From contig NZ_VCQT01000016.1 in NCBI RefSeq assembly GCF_005938655.1, positions 1 to 48,747 of the forward strand: 48,747 nucleotides of DNA, read 5' to 3'. Numbering within the stretch: position 1 is the first letter of the stretch; each line of letters opens with the position of its first letter. A program made the position numbers and the translations under genes. The notes beneath the pieces were generated by a model. That model had not been told where the DNA came from. It was given only the letters and a program-made list of their open reading frames with translations, and ran no database searches. The stretch comes from Alloalcanivorax gelatiniphagus. Lineage in GTDB: Bacteria > Pseudomonadota > Gammaproteobacteria > Pseudomonadales > Alcanivoracaceae. Below are positions 8,248 to 17,536 of the stretch, in pieces.

Positions 8248-9690
8248 CTAGAACTCCTCCGTCGACAGCCGCTCCATCTCATCCCCTCGGGCGGTCAGCT
8301 TGCTGCGCAGGGAGAACTGATCGCCGGCTTCCTTGAGCGCGAACTCCATTTGCCGCAACGCCTGGTCGTCCCGGCCGCGCAGGAACAGCACCTCGGCCCG
8401 GGCCCGGTGGGCCCGGGCCTGGTCGCCGGTGTTGCCCCAGGCATCGGCGGCCATGGACCAGACACCCGGGTCGCCGGGGCGGGACAGCACCAGCGGCTCC
8501 AGCAGCGGCAACGCCTGCTCCGGTTGCTTGGAGAGCAGATAGGCGCGGGCCATCACCAGGGAGGTGGCGTAGTCTCGCGGATTCACGTCCAGCAGCCGGC
8601 GGCCGCGCTCGATCACCGCCGGGTAGCGGCCCTGGTCCAGATCCACTTCCATAAGGCCGAGCTGATACCAGGGCTGGAAACCGTCCTCATCGGCGATCAG
8701 GTCGTTGAACGCCTTGCGGGCCGCGTCATAGCGGTCGGCGCGCAGTTCCGTCAGCGCCAGGCCGTAGCGGGCCGCCTGGGCCTCCAGGCCGCTGACCTTC
8801 TTGAGGCGCTCCTGAAAATACTGGCGGGCCCGTTCCGGGGTTTCGAAATAGCGGGCCTGGACGCGGGCGCGCACCAGCTCGAAGGGCAGGCTGGGGGCGG
8901 TCTCCGGGTGCGGCAGGTTGCGCGCCCGGGCGCGGGAATCCGCCACCCGTTCCTCGGTGAGTGGGTGAGTAAGCAGAAACTCCGGCGGATCGCCGGCGTA
9001 GCGCTGCTGTTCCAGCATGCGCTCGAAGAAGCGCGGCATGGCGGAGGGGTCCATGCCGGCGTTGGCCAGGGTCTGCATGCCCACCCGGTCGGCTTCGTAT
9101 TCGTTCTGCCGGGAGTAGGCCAGCTGCGACTGGATCGAGGCCGCCTGGGTGGCGGCCATGCCGGCCATGCCGGCGTCGGCGGCGCCGGCCACCGCCAGGG
9201 CGATACTGGCCAGCATGGCGGCCAGCACCGCCGGGCCACGACGTTTGGAATCCAGATAGCGGCGTGCAAAATGACGCTGGCTGACGTGGGCGATTTCGTG
9301 GGCCACCACGCCGGCCACCTCGTCCTCGGATTCGGCATTGAGGAACAGCCCCGCGTTCAGGCCGATCACCCCGCCGGGCACCGCGAAGGCATTGATGGCG
9401 CTGCTGTTGATCACCACTATGGCCAGATCCGGTTCGTTCAGATCACTGTAGGAGGCCAGCCGGTAGACCAGGCTTTCCACATACTCCTGAACCAGGGCAT
9501 CATCCATGATCGGTGTCTGGCCGCGCAGTTGGCGCAGCCAGGCGCGGCCCAGGCGATGTTCCTGGTCCGGGGACATCACCGCCACGGTGGGGTCGCCCAG
9601 TTCCGGCAGATCGTTGGCGGACTGCGCCTGGCCCGCCGCCGACAGCAGGCACAGCAGGAAAAGCAGGCTCAGACGGGTGACGGCGATCAA
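8248..9690 (-). CDS. bepA: Periplasmic beta-barrel assembly-enhancing metalloprotease (M48, BepA/YfgC type)
   Basis: BepA is a zinc protease and chaperone that helps assemble or degrades outer-membrane proteins such as LptD. The 480-residue protein has a hydrophobic signal peptide (residues 1-22, cleavage after AGQAQS is plausible), an M48 domain with the zinc motif VVAHEIAH near residue 130, and a C-terminal helical TPR region (about 310-480). The length agrees with E. coli BepA (487). The start codon appears to be TTG, placed 6 nt after GGAG. A TATAGT box on the minus strand (9711-9706) may be its -10. It is divergent from the tusA-like gene. Confidence 0.88.
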   Translation of the reverse strand: MIAVTRLSLLFLLCLLSAAGQAQSANDLPELGDPTVAVMSPDQEHRLGRAWLRQLRGQTPIMDDALVQEYVESLVYRLASYSDLNEPDLAIVVINSSAINAFAVPGGVIGLNAGLFLNAESEDEVAGVVAHEIAHVSQRHFARRYLDSKRRGPAVLAAMLASIALAVAGAADAGMAGMAATQAASIQSQLAYSRQNEYEADRVGMQTLANAGMDPSAMPRFFERMLEQQRYAGDPPEFLLTHPLTEERVADSRARARNLPHPETAPSLPFELVRARVQARYFETPERARQYFQERLKKVSGLEAQAARYGLALTELRADRYDAARKAFNDLIADEDGFQPWYQLGLMEVDLDQGRYPAVIERGRRLLDVNPRDYATSLVMARAYLLSKQPEQALPLLEPLVLSRPGDPGVWSMAADAWGNTGDQARAHRARAEVLFLRGRDDQALRQMEFALKEAGDQFSLRSKLTARGDEMERLSTEEF

Positions 9691-9701
9691 AGTGAACTCC
9701 T

Positions 9702-9730
9702 CTGAACTATATTGATCAGTACCTTATAAT
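9702..9730 (+). promoter_or_regulatory. Promoter of the tusA-like gene
   Basis: A perfect TATAAT at 9725-9730 lies 17 nt after a partial -35 (CTGAAC, 9702-9707). Transcription would start near 9737, 20 nt before the ATG at 9757. It overlaps the divergent bepA upstream region. Confidence 0.6.
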
Positions 9731-9756
9731 GACGGCCCCGGCGCAAGGATCACACC

Positions 9757-10011
9757 ATGGAAACAACATTTTTGGATGCCCGAGGGCTGAACTGCCCGCT
9801 GCCGTTGCTGAAGACCCGCCAGGCTCTGCGTGGCCTGCCGGTCGGGTCTCTGCTTGAGGTGGCGGCCAGCGATGCCGGCTCGGCACGGGACATTCCCGCC
9901 TACCTTCGACAATCTCCCCATGAGCTGGTTCGCCACGACGACCACCAGGGCGAGTTTCGCTTTGTGATTCGCCGTGGCGAGGAAGACGCCGCGCGACAAG
10001 GGGCGCGCTGA
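9757..10011 (+). CDS. TusA/SirA-family sulfurtransferase-like protein
   Basis: This 84-residue protein has the TusA/SirA fold signature FLDARGLNCPLPLLKTRQAL, with the conserved Cys-Pro-x-Pro at about residue 13 that carries a persulfide in characterised members. The genuine tRNA-thiolation TusA and several paralogues share this motif, so the exact role is uncertain. It uses an AGGA 7 nt before the ATG and its stop overlaps the transporter start by one base (TGATG), so the two are translationally coupled. In pseudomonads a tusA-like gene commonly sits next to a PerM transporter and bepA, as here. Confidence 0.88.
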   Translation: METTFLDARGLNCPLPLLKTRQALRGLPVGSLLEVAASDAGSARDIPAYLRQSPHELVRHDDHQGEFRFVIRRGEEDAARQGAR

Positions 10012-11084
10012 TGCTGGACGTGCTCAAGGGTTGGTTCAATACCTGGTTCTCCGACGACGAGGCGGTCTACCTGCTGGTGGTGCTGGTGGTGGGCTTCGCC
10101 GTGGTGGTGCTGTTCGGCGGCATGCTGGCGCCGGTGCTCACCGCGCTGGTGCTGGCCTACCTGATGCAGGGGCTGGTCACCCAACTCACCCGCCTGGGGC
10201 TGCCCACCAGGCTGTCCGTGAATCTGGTGTTCCTGCTGTTTCTGGCGGCGCTGACCATGGTGCTGGTGGTGGTGATGCCGATGGTGTGGCGGCAGACCGT
10301 GTTGCTGGTGCGCGACCAGTTGCCCTACATCGTGCACAACGCGGAGACCTGGCTGCGGGCGCTGCCGGACCGCTACCCGGAAATGGTGTCCATGGAGCAG
10401 GTCAACACCCTGGTCAACGTGACCCAGCGGGAGATGGCCCAGTTCGGCCAGTCGGTGCTGACCCTGTCGCTGTCGTCGATCCCCAACGTGCTGGATATCC
10501 TGGTGTTCCTGGTGCTGGTGCCGGTGCTGGTGTTCTTCTTTCTCAAGGACCGGCAACTGCTGGTGGGCTGGCTGCTGGGCTTTCTGCCGCAGCGTCGGCG
10601 CATTCTGTCCCATGTCTGGGACGAGATGGACCAGCAGATCGCCAACTATGTGCGTGGCAAGGCGGTGGAGATCCTGCTGGTGGGGGCCACCACCTTCCTG
10701 GCGTTCCTGTTCCTGGGGCTCAATTACACCGTGCTGCTGGCGGTACTGGTGGGCTTCTCGGTGCTGATTCCCTATATCGGCGCCACCATCGTCACCCTGC
10801 CGGTGGCGGCGGTGGGCTACCTGCAGTTCGGCTGGAGCGGTGATTTTGCCCTGGTGATGGTGGTGTACGGGGTGATTCAGTTTATCGACGGCAATATTCT
10901 GGTGCCGTTGCTGTTCTCCGAGGCGGTCAATCTGCACCCGGTGGCGATCATTACCGCCATTCTGTTCTTCGGTGGCATCTGGGGGCTGTGGGGAGTGTTC
11001 TTCGCCATTCCGCTGGCCACGCTGCTCAAGGCGGTGATCAACGCCTGGCCGCGCCGGCCGTTGCCGGCGGAACCGGAGGGGTAG
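10011..11084 (+). CDS. AI-2E family (PerM-type) transporter
   Basis: A 357-residue inner-membrane protein of the AI-2E transporter/UPF0118 family. Hydrophobic segments appear at about residues 17-60, 65-90, 155-175, 215-265 and 280-335. Family signatures include LVLVPVLVFFFLKDR and, near the C-terminus, FIDGNILVPLLFSEAVNLHPVA split by the usual glycines. Members export small molecules or act as Na+/H+ antiporters; a substrate cannot be assigned. It is translationally coupled to the TusA-like gene. The E. coli homologue PerM also lies next to bepA. Confidence 0.85.
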   Translation: MLDVLKGWFNTWFSDDEAVYLLVVLVVGFAVVVLFGGMLAPVLTALVLAYLMQGLVTQLTRLGLPTRLSVNLVFLLFLAALTMVLVVVMPMVWRQTVLLVRDQLPYIVHNAETWLRALPDRYPEMVSMEQVNTLVNVTQREMAQFGQSVLTLSLSSIPNVLDILVFLVLVPVLVFFFLKDRQLLVGWLLGFLPQRRRILSHVWDEMDQQIANYVRGKAVEILLVGATTFLAFLFLGLNYTVLLAVLVGFSVLIPYIGATIVTLPVAAVGYLQFGWSGDFALVMVVYGVIQFIDGNILVPLLFSEAVNLHPVAIITAILFFGGIWGLWGVFFAIPLATLLKAVINAWPRRPLPAEPEG

Positions 11085-11089
11085 GGGGG

Positions 11090-11162
11090 ATCGCGGCTGA
11101 AGCGGTACGCCGCCCGGCCGCTCCTACAGCGTGGTCGTTGTAGGAGCGGCTTTAGCCGCGAT
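11090..11162. repeat. REP inverted pair 2
   Basis: Inverted REP pair between the convergent transporter and atuH genes. The left copy is interrupted by about 14 extra bases inside its stem; the right copy (11140-11162) is intact with one T/C variant (CTTTAG). Confidence 0.85.
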
Positions 11163-11170
11163 AAAAGGCG

Positions 11171-13000
11171 TCAGAATCGGTACTGACCGCCGTCGATGCC
11201 TTGCTGGATTTCCGGGGTAAGCGGCTGGTAGGCGCTTTCGCCGGGCAGCAGCACGTAGACTGGATCGTCCACCTGGTTCAGGTCGTACTTCTCTTCCTTG
11301 AGTTTGTTTTTCTGGTGCTTGAAGGTGCCGGTGGTTTCCACGCCGTGGTCGGTGATACGCAGGAACACCGGGATCGCGTAGGGGGGCAGATCCCGTTGCA
11401 GGCCGGCGGTGAATGCGGCCCAGTCCACCTCGCCATGGGCCCGGTCCAGGCGCAGTTCCGCCATGCCGGCGCGGCCGTTGGTGCCGGGGATTTCCACCCC
11501 GTAAACCACGGACTCCACCACTTCGTCGGCGCCGTCGAGAATCTGCTCCACCTCGGTGGTGGACACGTTCTCGCCCTTCCAGCGGAAGGTGTCACCCAGG
11601 CGGTCCACGAACTGGGCATGGCGGAAGCCGATGTCGCGCATCATGTCGCCGGTGTTGAACCAGGCGTCGCCCTTCTTGAACACATCCCGGAAGATCGCCT
11701 TCTCGGTTTTTTCCTGGTCGGTGTAGCCGTCGAACGGGGTCTTGTCGGTGATCTCGCCGAGCATCAGGCCGGATTCGCCCTTGCTCACCTTGATCATGTG
11801 GCCTTTCTTATCCAGCACCGGCTTGTCCGCTTCCTTGTCGTATTTGACGATGGCGTAGCTGACCGGCGAGAAGCCCACGGTGTTGTCGAAGTTGAACACA
11901 TTGGTGAACGCCACGTTGCCCTCGGAGGAGGCGTACAGCTCCACCACGCGCTCGATGTCGAAGCGGTTCTTGAACTGCTTCCAGATGCTCGGGCGCAGGC
12001 CGTTGCCGACGATCACCCGCACCGGGTTGTTGGCGTCGTCCGGCTTCTCCGGCTGCTCGTGCAGGTAGCGGCACAGCTCGCCCACATAGCCGAAGGCGGT
12101 GCAGTTGTGCTTACGCACGTCGTCCCAGAAACGGCTGGCGGAGAACTTGCGGGCCACCGCCAGGCCGCCGTGGCCGGCGATCACCGAGGCCCAGCAGATC
12201 ACCATGCCGGTGGCATGGTAGAAGGGCAGGGTGCAGTACAACCGGTCGTCCTTGCCGAGACGCACGGCGGAGAAACCGAAGGCGCCGTAGGCTTTTTCCC
12301 AGCGGCCGTGTTTGAACACCACCGCCTTGGGCAGGCCGGTGGTGCCGGAGGTGTAGATGTAGAACAGCGGATCGTTCAGGAAGGTCTGGTGGGTGCTGGC
12401 CGGATTCTCGCTGGAGCAATCCTTGATCTCGGTGGCCAGGTTGGTGAACCCCTCCGGCGCGGTGCCCGGGTTGGCCAGGGTGTCCTGGTCGGCGAGGAAG
12501 AAGAAGTTTTTCTTCAGGTCCAGTTCGTCACGGATTTCCTGGATGGTCTCCACCAGTTCCTCGCCGACGATCACCGCCTTGGGCTCCACCAGGTTGACGC
12601 TGTGCACCAGCACCTTGCCTTTCTGGGAAGTATTGAGCAGCGCCGCGCACACGCCCAGCTTGGCGCAGCCCAGCACGGTGGCCAGCAGCTCCGGGCGGTT
12701 CTCGATGTCCACCGCCACGGTGTCGCCTTTCTTCAGACCAATGGAGGCCAGGTAATCGGCGATGCGGTTGGCCCAGGCGTTGAACTGCTTGTAGGTGAGC
12801 TCCCGGTCCTCGTAGAGAATGGCGATACCATTGGGGTTTTGCTCGGTGGCATGCTCGAAGGCCACGCCCAGCCCCAGCGGGGTGGTGGCGTCGGTGTTCT
12901 TGCTCATTTTCGAGCCCTTGATCAGACCGGGCAGATTGCCGATCACTTCGGGCACCTTGGACAGCAGCTTGGGCAACGTAATTACGTCGGCGTTGCTCAT
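11171..13000 (-). CDS. atuH: Long/very-long-chain acyl-CoA synthetase, AtuH-like
   Basis: An AMP-forming acyl-CoA synthetase of the FATP/very-long-chain type, 609 residues. It has the P-loop-like YIYTSGTTGLPKAVVFKHGR at about residue 235, ELYASSEGN in the adenylation core, and GDTFRWKGENVSTTEVE near the C-terminus. In the atu pathway it would activate citronellic, geranic or similar acids to their CoA esters. I chose ATG 13000 (GGAG 6 nt upstream) over an in-frame upstream ATG at 13084. It lies last in the atu cluster, with a 330-nt gap before it, so it may have its own promoter. A general fatty acid role remains possible. Confidence 0.75.
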   Translation of the reverse strand: MSNADVITLPKLLSKVPEVIGNLPGLIKGSKMSKNTDATTPLGLGVAFEHATEQNPNGIAILYEDRELTYKQFNAWANRIADYLASIGLKKGDTVAVDIENRPELLATVLGCAKLGVCAALLNTSQKGKVLVHSVNLVEPKAVIVGEELVETIQEIRDELDLKKNFFFLADQDTLANPGTAPEGFTNLATEIKDCSSENPASTHQTFLNDPLFYIYTSGTTGLPKAVVFKHGRWEKAYGAFGFSAVRLGKDDRLYCTLPFYHATGMVICWASVIAGHGGLAVARKFSASRFWDDVRKHNCTAFGYVGELCRYLHEQPEKPDDANNPVRVIVGNGLRPSIWKQFKNRFDIERVVELYASSEGNVAFTNVFNFDNTVGFSPVSYAIVKYDKEADKPVLDKKGHMIKVSKGESGLMLGEITDKTPFDGYTDQEKTEKAIFRDVFKKGDAWFNTGDMMRDIGFRHAQFVDRLGDTFRWKGENVSTTEVEQILDGADEVVESVVYGVEIPGTNGRAGMAELRLDRAHGEVDWAAFTAGLQRDLPPYAIPVFLRITDHGVETTGTFKHQKNKLKEEKYDLNQVDDPVYVLLPGESAYQPLTPEIQQGIDGGQYRF

Positions 13001-13330
13001 GGGGTCTCCATTAATCCGTGTTCTTGGAATGCCCGGATCGTGCCGGGAGCTCGGGTTGGCGGCCACTCGCTTACCGGGGGCCACCGTAACAAAGCCTGTA
13101 CCTCTTGTGTGAACAGGCTCTGAAAGCGTTGCAAAGGGCGCCCGCTGGGCCGTGAAAGCGGGGATACCTTAACCCCCGCTTCGTATACCAGCAAGCAAAC
13201 CCGGGCCCTGAACGCGACCCGTGAGTCGCGCCGAAGCCGGGGTTATTGAAGCACATTTTGGCACTATGGTCCCGCCACGGGAGCTTCGCCCACTTGTCAT
13301 CCGGTGACAATTCCTCCGGTCCCGAGGAGG
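13001..13330. other. 330-nt spacer between atuF and atuH
   Basis: No gene, REP or heptamer repeat is present, unlike most gaps of this cluster. I see small hairpins: GCGAC/GTCGC (13209-13224), TTGTCA/TGACAA with a 5-nt loop (about 13294-13310) and CCTCC/GGAGG just downstream of the atuF stop. A separate atuH promoter would have to lie here, but I cannot point to a convincing pair of hexamers. Confidence 0.5.
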
Positions 13331-15289
13331 TTACGGCTGGTCGGGGGTCACGGTGACCAACAGTTGCTGGCGGCGAACCTGGGCACCGGCGGTGGCGTCC
13401 ACCGCCGCCACCACGCCATCGCAATCCGCCGTCAAAGAGTGCTCCATTTTCATCGCTTCCAGTACCGCGATAACTTGGCCGCGGGTGACCCGATCGCCCG
13501 TCGCCACGGCCACCTCGGTGAGCGCGCCGTCCATCGGCGCCTGAATCCGGCCGGACCCGGGGCCGTCCACACCGGCCCCGGCGCGGTGGGTATGGTCCTC
13601 GAACCGCACCCGCAGGGTGCCGTCCTGCAGCCACAGCCGGGCGCCGTCCCGCCACCAGCGATAGTGCCGGCGCACGCCGTCCAGGGTGGCCACCAGGCCG
13701 CCGTCCGGGTCCACCCGCTCCAGGGTCAGGTCCGGGCCGTCGCGCAGCCCGTCCGGGGTCAGATAGAGGGTGCGTTCCTCGCCGGCGGCGGCCAGCACCA
13801 GCGGCTGGGCGCCCAGGCCGCTGGAATGCCAGCCGGCGTAGCCCGGGCCGCCCGGCGCCGAGCGGGACGGGCCCTGCCGGCCCAGCAGCAGCGCCGCCAG
13901 CCCCCACAGCGCCGCCGGTGGCGCCAGCGGACTGAGCGCCGGGTCGTCGGCGAAATCACCGCCGATAAAGGCGGTGGTGGCGTCGCCGGCGGCGAAGCTT
14001 GGATGGCGCAGAATCGCCGCCAGGAAACGGCGGTTGTCGTCCAGCCCCATCAATTCGGTCTCTTCCACGGCGCGCAGCAGCCGCCGGCGGGCCTCGTCCC
14101 GGCTGGCGCCCACCGCGATGATCTTGGCCAGCATCGGGTCGTAGTGGCTGCCCACCCGGGCGCCGTCCACCAGGCCGTGGTCCACCCGCACCCCTTCGCC
14201 CCGGCCCGGGCGCCAGCGCCCCACGGTGCCGGTTTGCGGCAGGTAGTTGCGCGCCGGGTCCTCGGCGTACAGGCGCACCTCCATGGCATGGCCGGTGATG
14301 GTCACCTGCTCCTGGCTGAGCGGCAGCGGTTCGCCGGCGGCCACCCGCAGCTGCCAGGCCACCAGATCCTGGCCGGTGACCAGCTCGGTGACCGGGTGTT
14401 CCACCTGCAGCCGGGTGTTCATTTCCAGAAAGTAGAAGTCACCGTTGTCCGCCAGCAGAAACTCCACCGTGCCGGCGCCCACGTAATCGCAGGCCCGGGC
14501 GGCGTTCACCGCCGCCTCGCCCATGCGCGCGCGCAACGCCGGGTCCACCGCCGGGGAGGGCGCTTCCTCCACCACCTTCTGGTGGCGGCGCTGCACCGAG
14601 CAGTCCCGCTCGCCCAGATGGATCACATTGCCCTGGCGGTCGCCGAACACCTGGATTTCCACATGGCGGGGATTGACCACCGCCCGCTCCAGGATCAGTT
14701 CGTCGTTGCCGAAACTGTTGGTCGCCTCCTGGCGGGCGCTTTTCAGCTGGGCGGCGATGTCGGCGGCGTCGGTGACCACGCGCATGCCGCGTCCGCCGCC
14801 GCCGGCGCTGGCCTTGATCATCAGCGGCAGGCCCACCCGCTGCGCTTCGCGGATCAGGGTGTCGTCGTCCTGGGCCTCGCCCTGGTAGCCGGGCACGCAG
14901 GGCACGCCGGCTTCCTGCATGGCGATCTTGGACAGGCGCTTGGAGCCCATCAGCCGGATCGCCGCCGGCGGCGGCCCGATAAAGGCGATGCCGGCGCCCT
15001 CGCAGGCCTCGGCGAAGTCCGCGTTTTCCGACAGGAAACCGTAGCCGGGATGGACCGCGTCGGCGCCGGTGCGCCGGCAGGCGTCCAGCAACGCGGCCAC
15101 GTTCAGATAGGATTGGGTGGCCGCCGCCGGGCCGATGCACACCGCCTCATCGGCCAGCGCCACATGGCGGGCGTCGGCGTCCGCCTCGGAGAACACCGCC
15201 ACCGTGCGGTAGCCCAGGGATTGCGCCGAGGCGATCACCCGGCAGGCGATTTCGCCCCGGTTGGCGATCAGTACTTTCTCAAAGCTCAT
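13331..15289 (-). CDS. atuF: Geranyl-CoA carboxylase biotin-containing alpha subunit
   Basis: The ATP-dependent biotin carboxylase half of an acyl-CoA carboxylase, 652 residues. The order is biotin carboxylase (about 1-450: KVLIANRGEIACRV, ATP-grasp loop KASAGGGGRGM, catalytic FLEMNTRLQVEHPVTE), a linker, and a C-terminal biotinyl domain with VLEAMKMEHSL (Lys biotinylated). With AtuC it carboxylates the gamma-methyl branch of cis-geranyl-CoA. Methylcrotonyl-CoA carboxylase (LiuD) is the closest alternative; the flanking atuA, atuB and atuC-type sequences favour the terpene enzyme. Confidence 0.85.
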   Translation of the reverse strand: MSFEKVLIANRGEIACRVIASAQSLGYRTVAVFSEADADARHVALADEAVCIGPAAATQSYLNVAALLDACRRTGADAVHPGYGFLSENADFAEACEGAGIAFIGPPPAAIRLMGSKRLSKIAMQEAGVPCVPGYQGEAQDDDTLIREAQRVGLPLMIKASAGGGGRGMRVVTDAADIAAQLKSARQEATNSFGNDELILERAVVNPRHVEIQVFGDRQGNVIHLGERDCSVQRRHQKVVEEAPSPAVDPALRARMGEAAVNAARACDYVGAGTVEFLLADNGDFYFLEMNTRLQVEHPVTELVTGQDLVAWQLRVAAGEPLPLSQEQVTITGHAMEVRLYAEDPARNYLPQTGTVGRWRPGRGEGVRVDHGLVDGARVGSHYDPMLAKIIAVGASRDEARRRLLRAVEETELMGLDDNRRFLAAILRHPSFAAGDATTAFIGGDFADDPALSPLAPPAALWGLAALLLGRQGPSRSAPGGPGYAGWHSSGLGAQPLVLAAAGEERTLYLTPDGLRDGPDLTLERVDPDGGLVATLDGVRRHYRWWRDGARLWLQDGTLRVRFEDHTHRAGAGVDGPGSGRIQAPMDGALTEVAVATGDRVTRGQVIAVLEAMKMEHSLTADCDGVVAAVDATAGAQVRRQQLLVTVTPDQP

Positions 15290-15346
15290 CGGTGGTTCCT
15301 TGTCGTTTGTTCGCGGCCGGGTGGTTGTTGTGGTGGGTTGGGTTTG

Positions 15347-15408
15347 ATCGCGGCTGAAGCCGCTCCTACAGCAGTTCCCATCATGGTAGGAGCGACTTCA
15401 GTCGCGAT
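15347..15408. repeat. REP inverted pair 3, overlapping the atuE 3' end
   Basis: Inverted pair, 15347-15369 and 15386-15408. The second copy is the GACTTCAGTC variant with a compensating base pair change on both stem sides. Its TCA (15398-15400) is the TGA stop codon of atuE on the minus strand, so the last three sense codons of atuE (Asp-Arg-Asp) also come from the repeat. Confidence 0.9.
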
Positions 15409-16213
15409 CCTGAGCCCAAGCCGGCGCCCGTTTCTGCACGAAGGCCAGTGTGCCTTCCTGACCTTCATCACCGTTCACCGCGTCGGCGAATTCCCGGGCG
15501 GCCCGGTCCAGCAGTTCGTCCATGGGCATCTGGTCCACGTCCAGCACCAGGGCCTTGGTGGCGCGGTTGGCGCCGGGGGCGCAGCGGCGCACCTGGGTGA
15601 GTTGCTCGGCCAGCTTGCGGTCCAGTTCCTCGGCGGAGTCCGCCACTTCGTGCACCAGCCCCAGGGCCAGCGCCCGGTGGCCGTCGAAGCGGGCGCCGGT
15701 GAGCGCCAGCCGGCGGGCCTGGGTGAGGCCCACCCGGCGCACCACGAACGGCGCGATCTGGGCGGGAATCACACCGAGCCCGGTTTCCGGCAGGGCGAAG
15801 CGGGCGTCACCGGCGGCCAGGGCCAGGTCGGACACGCAGGCCAGGCCGAAGCCGCCGCCCATCACCGCCCCTTCCAGCACCGCCACCAGCACCGCCGGCA
15901 ACCGGTTGGCCCGGGTGATCATTTCCCCGAACCGGCGGTTGAGCCGGAAGAACGCCTCCGGGTCGCCCCCGGCGGCTTTCTGGCGGGCGCCGGCCATGTC
16001 CTTGATATCGCCGCCGGCGCAGAAATGCCCCCCGGCGCCACGCAGCACCAGGGCCCGCACCCCGGCGTCCGCCTCCACCAGGTCGAACACCGCCAGCAAC
16101 TCCTCCACCATGGCCAGACTCATGGCGTTGCGCGCCTCCGGCCGGTTCAGGGTGACGTGCAGAACGCCTTTGTCACGGGTCAGGAGTAGGGTTTTGGTTT
16201 CAGGTAGCTTCAT
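15398..16213 (-). CDS. atuE: Isohexenylglutaconyl-CoA hydratase (crotonase family)
   Basis: AtuE hydrates isohexenylglutaconyl-CoA, the product of geranyl-CoA carboxylation. The 271-residue protein is a crotonase: TLNRPEARNAMS at the N-terminus, oxyanion-hole motifs GAGGHFCAGGDIKDM and AVMGGGFGLACVSDLALA. ATG 16213 was chosen because GGAAGAG precedes it at good distance; an in-frame ATG lies four codons upstream. The C-terminus ends in codons contributed by a REP element. LiuC-type methylglutaconyl-CoA hydratase is the alternative; the cluster context decides for AtuE. Confidence 0.82.
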   Translation of the reverse strand: MKLPETKTLLLTRDKGVLHVTLNRPEARNAMSLAMVEELLAVFDLVEADAGVRALVLRGAGGHFCAGGDIKDMAGARQKAAGGDPEAFFRLNRRFGEMITRANRLPAVLVAVLEGAVMGGGFGLACVSDLALAAGDARFALPETGLGVIPAQIAPFVVRRVGLTQARRLALTGARFDGHRALALGLVHEVADSAEELDRKLAEQLTQVRRCAPGANRATKALVLDVDQMPMDELLDRAAREFADAVNGDEGQEGTLAFVQKRAPAWAQDRD

Positions 16214-16240
16214 GGTCTCTTCCATCGTGCTGGTTCCCCC

Positions 16241-16306
16241 GTAGGAGCGGCTTTAGCCGCGATCCGCGCCACGGCTTGACCAAATCGCGGCTAAAGCAGC
16301 TCCTAC
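16241..16306. repeat. REP inverted pair 4 (atuD-atuE gap)
   Basis: Two REP units with the CTTTAG/CTAAAG loop variant, 16241-16263 and 16284-16306. The second has a G-to-A-type mismatch in its stem (AAGCAGC), showing some decay. Confidence 0.88.
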
Positions 16307-16325
16307 GGCGTGTTGTTCCCGGCGG

Positions 16326-17483
16326 TTACTTCTTTTTACCCGGCAGAATGTTCATGGTCTTGCAGATAATCCCCAGCATCACCTCGTCGGCGCCGCCGCC
16401 GATGGAGGCCAGGCGGCCGTCGCGGTACATCTGGCTGGCCGGGTTGTCCCACATGAAACCGTTGCCGCCCCAGTACTGCATGCAGCCGTCGGCCACTTCG
16501 CGCAGCAGGCGGCCGGCCTTGAGCTTGGCCATGGACGCCAGGCGCAGCACGTCGCCGCCGTTCACGTAGGTCTCGCAGGCCTGCCACACCAGGGCGCGCA
16601 GCAGCTCCACCTCGGTTTGCAGTTCCGCCAGCTTGAAATGCACCGACTGGTTGTCCAGCAACGACATGCCGAACACCTGGCGCCCGCGGGCGTACTCGAT
16701 GGTGTCGTGGATCAGGTTGTCACAGCCCTTGAGCGCGTTGGCGGCGCCCCACAGCCGTTCCTCCTGGAACTGCATCATCTGCATCATGAAGCCCATGCCT
16801 TCCTGGCCGATCAGATTGCTTTGCGGCACGCGCACGTCATCGAAAAACACCTGGGCGGTTTCCGAGCTGCGCATGCCCAATTTATCCAGGGGCTTGTCCA
16901 CGGTGATGCCGGCGGCGTCCTTGGGCACGATGATCAGCGACTTGTTGATGTGCGGCTTGTCGTCGGAGGTGTTGGCCAGCAGGCAAAAGAAGTCGGCGCT
17001 GGGCGAGTTGGTGATCCACATCTTGGTGCCGTTGATCACGTAGTCGTCGCCGTCTTTCTTGGCGCTGGTCTTGATGTTGGCCACATCGGAGCCGGCATGG
17101 GGCTCGGACACGGCGATGGACGCCACCATGTCACCGGCGATGGCCGGCGCCAGATAATCCCGCTTGAGCTGGTCGGAACCGAACCGGGCCAGGGCCGGGG
17201 TGGCCATGTCGGTCTGCACGCCGATGGACAGCGGCACGCCACCACAGGCGGCGCCGCCGATCTCCTCGGCCACGATCAGGCCGTAGGAATAATCCAGACC
17301 CATGCCGCCGTATTCCTCCGGCTTGGTGACGCCCAGCAGCCCCAGGTCGCCCATTTTCTTGAACACCTCATGGATCGGAAAACGACCGGCGTCCTCCCAC
17401 TCCCGCACATGGGGATTGATGTCCTTCTCGACAAAATTACGCACCGTGCGGCGCAGTTCCTCGTGTTCCTGGGTAAACAGCAT
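16326..17483 (-). CDS. atuD: Citronellyl-CoA dehydrogenase (acyl-CoA dehydrogenase family)
   Basis: An FAD-dependent acyl-CoA dehydrogenase of 385 residues, expected to convert citronellyl-CoA to geranyl-CoA. Visible motifs are AVSEPHAGSDVANIKT, VINGTKMWITNS and KLGMRSSETAQVFFDDVRVP. The usual C-terminal catalytic Glu (YEGT motif) is absent; the region reads SIGGGADEVM. The helix-G sequence FQEERLWGA instead offers a Glu, as in isovaleryl- and long-chain-type dehydrogenases for branched substrates. A CAGGAG lies 6 nt before ATG 17483. The C-terminal GKKK tail is short and basic. Confidence 0.83.
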   Translation of the reverse strand: MLFTQEHEELRRTVRNFVEKDINPHVREWEDAGRFPIHEVFKKMGDLGLLGVTKPEEYGGMGLDYSYGLIVAEEIGGAACGGVPLSIGVQTDMATPALARFGSDQLKRDYLAPAIAGDMVASIAVSEPHAGSDVANIKTSAKKDGDDYVINGTKMWITNSPSADFFCLLANTSDDKPHINKSLIIVPKDAAGITVDKPLDKLGMRSSETAQVFFDDVRVPQSNLIGQEGMGFMMQMMQFQEERLWGAANALKGCDNLIHDTIEYARGRQVFGMSLLDNQSVHFKLAELQTEVELLRALVWQACETYVNGGDVLRLASMAKLKAGRLLREVADGCMQYWGGNGFMWDNPASQMYRDGRLASIGGGADEVMLGIICKTMNILPGKKK

Positions 17484-17536
17484 GGGATTGCTCCTGGGTT
17501 TTCGCGTTCGTTAAAAGCGTTTCGTTTTTGTCTGGG

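Noticed and set aside
13304-16189. 961-codon open frame on the plus strand across atuF and atuE
   Set aside because: It is antisense to two well supported genes and crosses a REP pair; the composition (Gly, His, Gln, Ala) is that of a shadow frame.
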